From Deltaproteobacteria bacterium (GTDB lineage: Bacteria > Desulfobacterota > Desulfobaccia > Desulfobaccales > Desulfobaccaceae): 13,671 bases of DNA. The position numbers were made by a program, and so were the translations under genes. Shown one piece after another: positions 6,431-12,927 of the stretch. The DNA is taken from NCBI GenBank assembly GCA_016874895.1, contig VGSX01000071.1:1-13671 (forward strand), given 5' to 3'. Below the pieces are notes generated by a model. It had not been told where the DNA came from. It saw only the letters and a list, made by a program, of their open reading frames with translations, and did no database searches. Numbering within the stretch: the first letter of the stretch is position 1; the number at the start of each line of letters is the position of its first letter.

Positions 6431-9115
6431 ATGAATGATAAAGAATTGAAATGGTACCAATTGGAAGCCCAGGCAGCCTTGGAGAAATTGGCCAGTACCG
6501 AGCACGGTCTCAGTGAAGCCGAGGTCAGGGAACGACTGGCAACCTACGGGCCGAATAAATTCGTGGAAGAGGAAAAGATCAGCGCTCTGAAAATCCTCGT
6601 GCATCAGTTCGCCAGTCCGCTGATTTATATCCTTATCCTAGCCGCCGGGGTGACGTTTTTCCTGGAGGAATATAAAGATGCGGTGGTAATCGCCGCAGTG
6701 GTCCTCTTCAACGCCCTCATCGGTTTTGTCCAGGAGATCAAAGCGGAAAAGAGCGTCAAGGCCCTGAAAAGCATGGTGGCGCCCAAAGCCCGGGTCCTGC
6801 GGGAGGGAAAGGAAAAAGAAATCCCCGCCCTGGAACTCGTCCCGGGGGATATCGTTTTATTGGAATCCGGGACTAAAGTGCCGGCCGATCTGCGCCTCCT
6901 GCAGACGGTGGAGTTAAGGATTGACGAGGCCATCCTGACGGGTGAGTCCCTGCCGGTGGAAAAGTCGGCCAGGGCCATCGGGGAGGAAAATCTGACCCCC
7001 GGGGACCAGAGGAATATGGCGTTTCTGGGGACCATCGTGCTCGTGGGGCGGGCCAAGGGAGTGGTGGCGGAAACGGGCCCCAACACCCTGTTGGGCAGCA
7101 TAGCCGCGGAAGTGCACCGCTTGAAACCCGTCAAGTCGCCCCTGCAGCGGAAGTTCGACCGGTTTGCCAACCTTTTGGGGTTAATCATACTGGGCGCCTC
7201 AATTATTCTGTTCGGGGTGGGGGTCTGGATGGGCGAAGCCCCCCGGGATATGTTCATGACCGTGGTAGCCGCGGCAGTGGCCACCATCCCCGAAGGGTTG
7301 CCCATTGTGGTGACCATAACCCTGGCCCGCAGCGTCGGCCTCATGGCCCGGCGCAACGCCATCATGCGCAAACTGCCGGCCGTGGAAACCCTGGGCAGCA
7401 CCACGGTGATCTGTTCCGATAAGACCGGGACCCTCACCAAAAATGAAATGACGGTGAAGTACATCTATGACGGCGAGCATATTTTCGAGATTACCGGCAC
7501 GGGATATGACCCCCGGGGTGAGGTCATGCAGTCCTGGATGCCGGTGGAACCCATTGCCAAGGGGAATCTGGACCAGGTGCTGCGCATCGGCCTGCTGTGC
7601 AATGAATCATCGGTTTATGAGGAAGAGGGGGAATATAAGATAAGCGGCGACCCCACCGAGGCAGCCCTGATCGTGGCCGCCAGGAAGGCCGGCCTGAACC
7701 TCGATGAGGAAAGCGCCGCCTATCCCCGGCTGGACCTGCTCCCCTTTGAATCCGAGCGGGGCTACATGGCGACCTTGCACGAACATGAGGGCCGCAAATG
7801 GCTATTCGTCAAGGGGGCGCCGGAGAAAGCAGTACACTTCTGCACGGAATGCATGTTCGGCAACGGCCAGAAGATGCATGCTATTTTTAAAGTGGCCGAC
7901 AACATGGCCCGAGAAGGTTTGCGGGTCCTGGCCATGGCCTTCCGGGAGGTGCCGTCCGACGTCACGGAGATCACCCATCAGATGGTGGAACAGGAGCTCA
8001 TCGTGGCCGGGGTCCAGGGCATGATCGACCCGCCCCGGGAGGAAGTCATCGACGCCATCGCCGGGTGCCAGCGGGCCGGTATCAGGGTCATCATGATCAC
8101 CGGGGATCATGCCGTCACGGCCAAAGCCATTTCCCGGCAGCTGGGGCTGACCCGGGAGGAGCCGAAAGTGGTCACCGGTAAAGAACTGGAAGAGATGGAC
8201 GATGATCAGCTTTTTGCCCAGGTGCAAACGACCTCGGTGTTTGCCCGGGTGGCCCCGGAGCACAAACTGCGTATCACCCAGCAGCTCATCAATCACGGGG
8301 AAATCGTGGCGGTCACCGGGGACGGGGTGAACGACACCCCGGCCCTGAAGGCGGCCCACATCGGCGTGGCCATGGGCCGCACCGGTACGGACGTGGCCAA
8401 GGAAGCCGCCGACATGGTCATTGCCGACGACAACTTTGCCAGCATCTTCGCAGCCGTCAAAGAGGGGCGCATCGTCTTCGATAATATCCGCAAAGTGGTG
8501 TTTTTCCTCATGCCCACCGGCATTGCGGCCATCCTCTCCATCATCGCGGCCGTTGCCCTGGGTATGCCCATGCCTTATTTGCCGGCCCAACTCCTGTGGA
8601 TCAACCTGGTCACCAACGGCCTGCAGGTTATCGCTCTGGCCTTCGAGCCGGGCGAAAAGGACGTGGACCGACGACCTCCCCGGGATCCCAACGAAGGGAT
8701 CATGTCCGCGGTGCTGATTCAAAGGACTATTATCGTGGGCATGCTCATCGCTTTGGGGGTAATCGCCAAGTTTTATTACAGCTTCACCTTTGAACAGGTG
8801 TCCCTGGACAAAGCCCGCACCCTGGCCGTCACCACCATGGTGTTTTTTCAGTTTTTCCAGGCCTGGAACAGCCGCTCCGAATACCGTTCCATTTTCACCC
8901 TGAGCCCCTTCAGCAACCCCTTTCTCCTCTATGCCCTGCTGGCAGCCACCTTTGCGCAACTGGCGGTTATTTATGTGCCCACGCTGCAATGGCTGTTCAG
9001 GACCGAGATCCTGGAGTGGGAGGATTGGGCGATAGTGCTTACGGTGTCGGCCAGTGTAATTGTGGTGGTGGAGATTGACAAACTCCTGCGCCGGCGTAAA
9101 GGCCGGGGGCAGTGA
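6431..9115 (+). CDS. P-type cation-transporting ATPase (type II)
   Basis: An 894-residue P-type pump with a complete catalytic core: N-terminal cation-ATPase domain (about 5-75), actuator motif TGES (170-173), PEGLP in M4 (287-291), phosphorylation site DKTGTLT (Asp330), nucleotide-binding KGAPE (461-465), hinge TGDGVNDTP (629-637) and a C-terminal membrane block (M5-M10, about 685-885). The layout is that of the calcium/sodium-pump group. In M5-M6, which align without gaps to SERCA, the calcium ligands Asn768, Glu771 and Asp800 are Gly697, Ala700 and Asn729; Glu288 (SERCA Glu309), Asn725 and Thr728 are kept. The ion is therefore uncertain and calcium should not be assumed. GAGG sits four bases before the ATG. 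The stop codon lies within a heptamer repeat array. It follows an SPFH gene that may share its transcript. Confidence 0.93.
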   Translation: MNDKELKWYQLEAQAALEKLASTEHGLSEAEVRERLATYGPNKFVEEEKISALKILVHQFASPLIYILILAAGVTFFLEEYKDAVVIAAVVLFNALIGFVQEIKAEKSVKALKSMVAPKARVLREGKEKEIPALELVPGDIVLLESGTKVPADLRLLQTVELRIDEAILTGESLPVEKSARAIGEENLTPGDQRNMAFLGTIVLVGRAKGVVAETGPNTLLGSIAAEVHRLKPVKSPLQRKFDRFANLLGLIILGASIILFGVGVWMGEAPRDMFMTVVAAAVATIPEGLPIVVTITLARSVGLMARRNAIMRKLPAVETLGSTTVICSDKTGTLTKNEMTVKYIYDGEHIFEITGTGYDPRGEVMQSWMPVEPIAKGNLDQVLRIGLLCNESSVYEEEGEYKISGDPTEAALIVAARKAGLNLDEESAAYPRLDLLPFESERGYMATLHEHEGRKWLFVKGAPEKAVHFCTECMFGNGQKMHAIFKVADNMAREGLRVLAMAFREVPSDVTEITHQMVEQELIVAGVQGMIDPPREEVIDAIAGCQRAGIRVIMITGDHAVTAKAISRQLGLTREEPKVVTGKELEEMDDDQLFAQVQTTSVFARVAPEHKLRITQQLINHGEIVAVTGDGVNDTPALKAAHIGVAMGRTGTDVAKEAADMVIADDNFASIFAAVKEGRIVFDNIRKVVFFLMPTGIAAILSIIAAVALGMPMPYLPAQLLWINLVTNGLQVIALAFEPGEKDVDRRPPRDPNEGIMSAVLIQRTIIVGMLIALGVIAKFYYSFTFEQVSLDKARTLAVTTMVFFQFFQAWNSRSEYRSIFTLSPFSNPFLLYALLAATFAQLAVIYVPTLQWLFRTEILEWEDWAIVLTVSASVIVVVEIDKLLRRRKGRGQ

Positions 9116-9148
9116 TCAGTGGTCAGTGGTCGGTGGTCAGTGATCGGT
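9107..9148 (+). repeat. Tandem degenerate heptamer array
   Basis: Six consecutive 7-base units read GGGCAGT, GATCAGT, GGTCAGT, GGTCGGT, GGTCAGT, GATCGGT, with consensus GRTCRGT. The array overlaps the last codons and stop (9113-9115) of the ATPase. No inverted partner was found up to 9390. The TCAG core and period of seven resemble the arms of the miniature element at 12202-12348, so this may be a single arm of a related element, or a replication-slippage array. Confidence 0.8.
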
Positions 9149-9285
9149 AACTAATACTAATATGCATGATGCAGGCGTGCCGCTGTTTCCGGTAACCGCA
9201 AGCTCGATGGCACAGCCTGGCAGCCTGTGCCCGAAGGCCTTTGAATCTTGATCTTTTTACCCCGGACCGGCGCAAAAAGAAAAAA
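9149..9285. other. Noncoding spacer with a 7-bp hairpin
   Basis: This part of the gap between the ATPase and the phosphorylase holds no convincing gene. It contains a perfect inverted repeat GGCACAG/CTGTGCC (9209-9215 and 9225-9231) with a 9-base loop. The nearest T run (9254-9258) is too far away for a standard terminator. A hexamer repeat ACTAATACTAAT (9150-9161) follows directly after the heptamer array. An 84-codon reverse reading frame across the region has no family look and runs through the repeats, so it is not called. Confidence 0.4.
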
Positions 9286-9313
9286 TTGACTAATCTTAAT
9301 GGTTTGTTACAAT
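9286..9313 (+). promoter_or_regulatory. Promoter of the phosphorylase-DUF1786 pair
   Basis: TTGACT (9286-9291, five of six) and TACAAT (9308-9313, five of six) are spaced by 16 bases. Transcription should start near 9320, giving a leader of about 74 bases before the ATG at 9394. This is one of the best promoter matches in the window. Confidence 0.65.
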
Positions 9314-9327
9314 ACCTGACACATCTA

Positions 9328-9380
9328 TCATCCCATCCGGGGGGCACCGGGGGATGAAATGCCGAATGAGGCTGCAAGCC
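9328..9380 (+). promoter_or_regulatory. Structured mRNA leader, possible cis-regulatory RNA
   Basis: Two hairpins follow the predicted transcription start. The first pairs TCATCCC (9328-9334) with GGGATGA (9351-9357) and, across a 2-base bulge, CCGG (9337-9340) with CCGG (9347-9350), around a GGGGCA loop. The second pairs GGCT (9370-9373) with AGCC (9377-9380) around GCA, and ties up the GAGG at 9368-9371. The phosphorylase ATG (9394) has no nearby free Shine-Dalgarno. It matches no riboswitch class I can recognise. Confidence 0.4.
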
Positions 9381-9393
9381 CTAGTAATTATTG

Positions 9394-10167
9394 ATGTTGG
9401 ATATTATAAAGCTGGACCCTCGCGAGGCCGAAGAATCAGTGATCAATCCCCGGCGGGGGAAGCGGGAAGAGGGCGTCGTTCCCAGGCTGCTCATGACCTT
9501 TACCCGCCAGGATTACCAGGACGCCTGCCGGATGGCGCTGCTCCAGGGGCGAGGGCGCACTATTATTGACTGCCCCGTCCGGGAAGGCGCCTGGCAGGGG
9601 CGGCGTATCACCCTGGCCGGTCCGGCTCCGGGAGCCCCTTATGCGGTGATGGTCTTGGAAAAGCTCATTGCCCTGGGGGCCAAAACGGTGATAGCCCTGG
9701 GATGGTGCGGCTCCCTCAGACCAGAGGTTAGGATCGGGAATCTGATTGTCCCCGAAGGTGCTCTCAGCGAAGAAGGGACCTCGGCCCATTATCCCCTCGC
9801 CACGTCCGAGCCTCGGCCGGAGGCAGGGCTGTGCCAGACTCTCAAGCACCGGTTAGCTGCCGCCGGGTTGCCGTATCATCATGGGCGGGTGTGGACCATC
9901 GACGCCATCTACCGGGAAACCAAAGGCAAGGTGCAGGCCTACGGTTCCCAGGGGATGCTGGCCGTGGAGATGGAGATGTCGGCCCTCTTTACCGTGGCCA
10001 TGTACCGGGGGATTGCTTTGGCAGGGTTGCTGGTGGTGTCCGATGAATTATTTACCCTGGAGTGGCGCCACGGTCTCCGGGACGAACATTTCCACCGCAA
10101 CCGCCGGCGGGCCCTGACCCCGGCCCTGGATGCTTTGGCGGAATATGAAAAATCCGGTTCGCTCTGA
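9394..10167 (+). CDS. Nucleoside phosphorylase-superfamily protein (PNP/UDP family)
   Basis: A 257-residue protein of the purine nucleoside/uridine phosphorylase fold, a family that splits N-glycosidic bonds of nucleosides with phosphate (or water, in nucleosidases). Marks are GAP at the phosphate site (80-82), LGAKTVIALGWCGSLRPEV (94-112, the GxxGSL core), IGNLIVPEGALSEEGTSAHY (114-133), the ribose-site glutamates in AVEMEMSALFTVA (190-202) and SDE near the base site (216-218). The N-terminal 35 residues (basic, Arg/Lys/Glu-rich) are not typical core. The ATG at 9394 directly follows a TTG; neither has a close Shine-Dalgarno, and a stop at 9385-9387 excludes earlier starts. Its stop overlaps the next ATG (TGATG), so the DUF1786 protein is translated with it. 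The substrate cannot be told from sequence. Confidence 0.82.
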   Translation: MLDIIKLDPREAEESVINPRRGKREEGVVPRLLMTFTRQDYQDACRMALLQGRGRTIIDCPVREGAWQGRRITLAGPAPGAPYAVMVLEKLIALGAKTVIALGWCGSLRPEVRIGNLIVPEGALSEEGTSAHYPLATSEPRPEAGLCQTLKHRLAAAGLPYHHGRVWTIDAIYRETKGKVQAYGSQGMLAVEMEMSALFTVAMYRGIALAGLLVVSDELFTLEWRHGLRDEHFHRNRRRALTPALDALAEYEKSGSL

Positions 10168-11216
10168 TGAGGACTATGGCAGGTAAGCAAGATAACCGGC
10201 TCCTGGCCCTGGATATCGGCGGCGGCACCCAGGATATCCTGCTCTGGGACCCTCGGGAGCCGGTGGAAAATTGTGTGAAACTGGTTCTGCCCGCTCCCAC
10301 CCGGATTATAGCCCGGCGTCTCGAAAAATTGACCGCCGCGGGAGCGGCTATCTTTCTCACCGGCCGCCTTATGGGCGGCGGGGCGGTCACCGAGGCGGTG
10401 CGGCGTCACCTGCAGCAGGGCTATAAGGTCTATGCCCAGCCAGGCCCGGCCCGGACGCTGCATGACAACCTGGAGCGTTTACGGGGATGGGGCATCCAGA
10501 TCGTGAGCGAGCAGCCCCCACACACCACGCCAGTTACCTTGGGCGATATCGATGGGTCGGCTCTGCAACGAGCCCTGGCCCAGTTCGAAGTGGAGTTACC
10601 GGAGCATTCTGCCGTGGCCGTGCAGGACCATGGCTTCAGCCCCGAGGCCAGCAACCGGTTGCATCGGTTCCGGCGCTGGGAGGAGTTCCTGAACCAGGGC
10701 GGCAAGCTGCAGGATTTGGCCTACCGCCAGCCGCCGGCCGACCTTACCCGTATGGCTGCGGTAAAAGAGGCTTTGCCGGAGGCTCTGGTAATGGATACCT
10801 GCGCCGCCGGCGTCTGGGGAGCCCTGCTGGATCCCCTGGTCCAGGACCACCGGGAGGACGGCTTGGTGGTGGTCAATTTCGGCAATGAACATACCTTTGC
10901 CGTCCTGGTGCAGGAGGAGCGCGTCTGGGGAGTTTATGAGCACCACACCGGCCTGCTCCCGCCCGATAAATTGCTGGATCATATCACCAGGTTTCGGCTG
11001 GGCCACTTAAGCCAGGCCGAGGTCTTCGATGATTTCGGCCACGGCTGCCTCATCAGCCCGGATTACCCCGGCCGCCAACCTTTCGAAACCCTGGTGCTCA
11101 CCGGGCCCCAGCGACGGTTGGGGAGCAGGCTCAAGGCCATCCAGGCTGCGCCCTTCGGCGATATGATGCTCACCGGCTGCTTCGGTCTGGTGGCCGCGGC
11201 CGACGGCTTTGGTTGA
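10167..11216 (+). CDS. DUF1786 family protein, ASKHA-like nucleotide-binding fold, function unknown
   Basis: A 349-residue soluble protein that I recognise as DUF1786, sometimes annotated loosely as related to pyruvate formate-lyase activating enzyme, though no radical-SAM CxxxCxxC motif is present. It shows two glycine-rich beta turns as in actin/sugar-kinase/Hsp70-type ATPases: LALDIGGGTQDILLW (13-27) and LVVVNFGNEHTFAVL (233-247). Other conserved-looking stretches are AVQDHGFSP (151-159), MDTCAAGVWGALLD (209-222), the histidine pair in YEHHTG (257-262), DDFGHGC (288-294) and GDMMLTGCFGLVAAADG (331-347). Start 10167 shares one base with the phosphorylase stop; an in-frame ATG at 10176 is possible, but its GAGG is only three bases away. 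Coupling suggests a joint role in nucleotide or cofactor metabolism. The function is not known to me. Confidence 0.78.
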   Translation: MRTMAGKQDNRLLALDIGGGTQDILLWDPREPVENCVKLVLPAPTRIIARRLEKLTAAGAAIFLTGRLMGGGAVTEAVRRHLQQGYKVYAQPGPARTLHDNLERLRGWGIQIVSEQPPHTTPVTLGDIDGSALQRALAQFEVELPEHSAVAVQDHGFSPEASNRLHRFRRWEEFLNQGGKLQDLAYRQPPADLTRMAAVKEALPEALVMDTCAAGVWGALLDPLVQDHREDGLVVVNFGNEHTFAVLVQEERVWGVYEHHTGLLPPDKLLDHITRFRLGHLSQAEVFDDFGHGCLISPDYPGRQPFETLVLTGPQRRLGSRLKAIQAAPFGDMMLTGCFGLVAAADGFG

Positions 11217-11271
11217 AGGATGACAGGGTCAAGAGGGTAAAGTTTAAAATCTCGCCGGAGGCGACGGCGTC

Positions 11272-12117
11272 GTGTATCTAAAATTCTGGGGGACCAGAGG
11301 CTCCATTGCCTCGCCCGGTCCCGACACGGTGAAGTACGGCGGCAACACGTCCTGTATCGAGGTAGTGAGCAATGCCGGCAGACGGGTGGTCATTGACGCC
11401 GGTACGGGCATCCGGGCCCTGGGAGATGAATTGGTCAGGTCCGGGCGGCCGGTGCACCTCACCCTCCTGATAACGCATGCACACTGGGACCATGTCCTGG
11501 GTATGGCCTTTTTCAAACCCGTATATATGAGTACTTCCGTTATCGATATCGACGGTTGCCCCAAGGCCTTTTGGGGCCTGGCCAATATTTTCGACGACCG
11601 CAAGGGGAACGGCTTTTTCCCGGTGGCCTTCGATGAGCTGCAGGCCAATATCCGCCATCTGGAGAAGCTTCCTCAAGGGAAGCTCGTTTTGCAGGACCTC
11701 ACCATTGAGGGGATCGAAACCAACCACCCCCAGGGCGGCATGGGATTTAAGATTACCGAAAACGACCGTTGTGTGGTGTTTTTGACGGATAATGAACTCA
11801 CTCCCGAGGCCTCCCTGGGCAAACAGCCAGAGGATTTTGCCTACTTTGCCCAAGGGTGCGATCTCCTGATTCATGATGCCCAATATCTGCCTGAAGAAAT
11901 CGAGAACCACCGGGGCTGGGGTCATTCCACTTTTGCCGACGCGGTGGAGTTGGCTTTACTGGCAAAAGTTTCCCGGTTGATTCTTTACCATCATGATCCC
12001 GCCAGGACCGACCGGGAAATTAAGGAAATCGAGACGCGAGCCCGAAAATTAGTCAAAGCCAGCCGGGGGGCTTTAGAAGTCAGCGCCGCCCGGGAGGGCC
12101 AGGTTGTCTTGTTGTAA
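11272..12117 (+). CDS. Metallo-beta-lactamase-fold metal-dependent hydrolase
   Basis: A 281-residue MBL-fold enzyme of the phosphodiesterase-like group that opens with FWGTRGSIASPGP and KYGGNTSCIEV. The metal set is complete: THAHWDH (68-74, His69, His71, Asp73, His74), His152 (NHPQGG), Asp173 in LTDNE, HDAQY (201-205), His218 (GWGHST) and His240/His241 (YHHDP). Relatives hydrolyse phosphodiester or cyclic phosphate bonds; the substrate here is unknown. It starts with GTG, chosen because GGAGG (11257-11261) lies ten bases upstream and the GTRGS motif starts right after it. It follows the DUF1786 gene by 55 bases on the same strand, possibly the third gene of that unit, and is followed by an intrinsic terminator at 12159. 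Confidence 0.9.
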   Translation: MYLKFWGTRGSIASPGPDTVKYGGNTSCIEVVSNAGRRVVIDAGTGIRALGDELVRSGRPVHLTLLITHAHWDHVLGMAFFKPVYMSTSVIDIDGCPKAFWGLANIFDDRKGNGFFPVAFDELQANIRHLEKLPQGKLVLQDLTIEGIETNHPQGGMGFKITENDRCVVFLTDNELTPEASLGKQPEDFAYFAQGCDLLIHDAQYLPEEIENHRGWGHSTFADAVELALLAKVSRLILYHHDPARTDREIKEIETRARKLVKASRGALEVSAAREGQVVLL

Positions 12118-12158
12118 CAGGCCTGGCGTATTTGGGCACATGTTTACGTAATGCTTTT

Positions 12159-12195
12159 GGTGGCCTGGGCTTCCCCGCCTGTGCTACCATTTTTT
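12159..12195 (+). terminator. Intrinsic terminator after the MBL gene, abutting the aroK leader
   Basis: GGTGGCCTGGGC (12159-12170) pairs with GCCTGTGCTACC (12177-12188) around the loop TTCCCC; eleven of twelve positions pair, three of them G-T wobbles. Six Ts follow (12190-12195). This is the clearest terminator in the window. The first arm's GGCCTG (12162-12167) can also pair with CAGGCC at 12118-12123, and the second arm's GCCTGT (12177-12182) with ACAGGC at 12117-12122, so an alternative fold that opens the terminator is possible on paper. Confidence 0.75.
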
Positions 12196-12201
12196 ACTGT
12201 T
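12194..12201 (+). repeat. Left target-site duplication
   Basis: TTACTGTT lies directly outside the left inverted repeat and is repeated exactly at 12349-12356. It overlaps the last two Ts of the upstream terminator. Confidence 0.8.
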
Positions 12202-12348
12202 GTAAGCGTTCAGCGGTCAGCTTTCAGCCGCCAGCTAATGATCTAAAATCAAATAGTTATTTCAAGATGGCATATTGCTGGTTTCTCGATCGGTTTGCCT
12301 AACCTATGGTTTTTGCTGAAAGCTGATTGCTGATAGCTGAACGCCTAC
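12202..12348. mobile_element. 147-bp MITE-like element, IS66-type ends
   Basis: A short noncoding element with terminal inverted repeats. The left end reads GTAAGCGTTCAGC (12202-12214); the right end, reverse-complemented, reads GTAGGCGTTCAGC (12336-12348), 12 of 13 identical. Each arm continues as four heptamers of the form NNYCAGC: left GTTCAGC, GGTCAGC, TTTCAGC, CGCCAGC; right (reversed) GTTCAGC, TATCAGC, AATCAGC, TTTCAGC. The arms extend to about 34 bases, with differences mostly in the two variable bases of each heptamer. Exact 8-base direct repeats TTACTGTT flank it. IS66-family elements are known for ends beginning GTAA and 8-base target duplications, so mobilisation by an IS66-type transposase is likely. 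No transposase gene lies inside; the centre is AT-rich and noncoding. Confidence 0.8.
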
Positions 12349-12356
12349 TTACTGTT
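12349..12356 (+). repeat. Right target-site duplication
   Basis: An exact copy of TTACTGTT from 12194-12201, directly after the right inverted repeat. It ends immediately before the TAAGG that serves aroK. Confidence 0.8.
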
Positions 12357-12366
12357 TAAGGCGAAC

Positions 12367-12927
12367 ATGGGGCCTTCATCACCGGATAAAAAGTTCAACG
12401 TTGTGTTAATCGGCTACCGGGCCGTGGGGAAAACCACGGTGGGGCAGATGGTGGCCCAGGGGCTGGGGCGGTCTTTCGTGGACCTGGACGAAGTTCTGGT
12501 GGCGGAAGCCGGCGAGAGCATCAGCGACCTGGTGAGCCGGGAGGGCTGGCCGAAATTCCGCCACCGGGAAAAAGAAATAGTGCGCCGATTTGCCTCTAAG
12601 AGCGGCCTGGTGCTGGCCACCGGGGGCGGGGTGGTCCTGGATCCCGAAAACACCGAACTACTCAGGTCTTCGGGAAAACTCATCTGGCTTAGAGCCGCAC
12701 CGGCCACCCTCAGGGACCGCTTGAGCCAAAACGCCCCGGAGACCGAGTCCCGGCCCGGGCTCACGGACAAAGGGACCTTGGCTGAAATCGATGAGGTATT
12801 GGCCGCCCGGGAGCCCTTATACCGGGATGCGGCTGATGCGAGTCTGGATGTGGATACGGTTTCGGCGGCAGAGGCGGCCGAGCGGATCATCGTCCTGGTG
12901 CAGGCCTGGGAAAAAGGAGAGTTATGA
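12367..12927 (+). CDS. aroK: Shikimate kinase
   Basis: Phosphorylates shikimate at the 3-hydroxyl with ATP, the fifth step of chorismate synthesis. The 186-residue protein has the Walker A loop GYRAVGKTT (16-24), the shikimate-site Asp41 in VDLDEVL, FRHRE with Arg65 (60s region GWPKFRHRE), the GGG motif in LATGGGVV (83-90), a lid with Arg129 (SRPGL) and Arg148 in AAREPLY. TAAGG (12357-12361) five bases before the ATG is the ribosome site. The stop overlaps the aroC start (ATGA). The leader is unusual: an intrinsic terminator and then a miniature element lie immediately upstream, and no clear promoter is visible between the terminator and the ATG, so the promoter lies either inside the element or upstream of the terminator. 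Confidence 0.95.
   Translation: MGPSSPDKKFNVVLIGYRAVGKTTVGQMVAQGLGRSFVDLDEVLVAEAGESISDLVSREGWPKFRHREKEIVRRFASKSGLVLATGGGVVLDPENTELLRSSGKLIWLRAAPATLRDRLSQNAPETESRPGLTDKGTLAEIDEVLAAREPLYRDAADASLDVDTVSAAEAAERIIVLVQAWEKGEL

Noticed and set aside
7802..8989. 395-codon open frame on the reverse strand inside the ATPase
   Set aside because: It mirrors the GC-rich codons of a fully conserved ATPase core, has His/Gly/Asp-rich low-complexity composition, no family motif and no promoter of its own.
9170..9250. Possible cyclic-di-GMP or other known riboswitch
   Set aside because: Only short stretches (GGTAACCGCAAGC and a hairpin) recall one; the conserved core bases are absent on both strands, and the segment lies upstream of the mapped promoter candidate.
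9123..9377. 84-codon reverse frame in the gap before the phosphorylase
   Set aside because: It runs through the heptamer repeats and the forward promoter, has no visible domain or ribosome site, and fits chance in a short gap.
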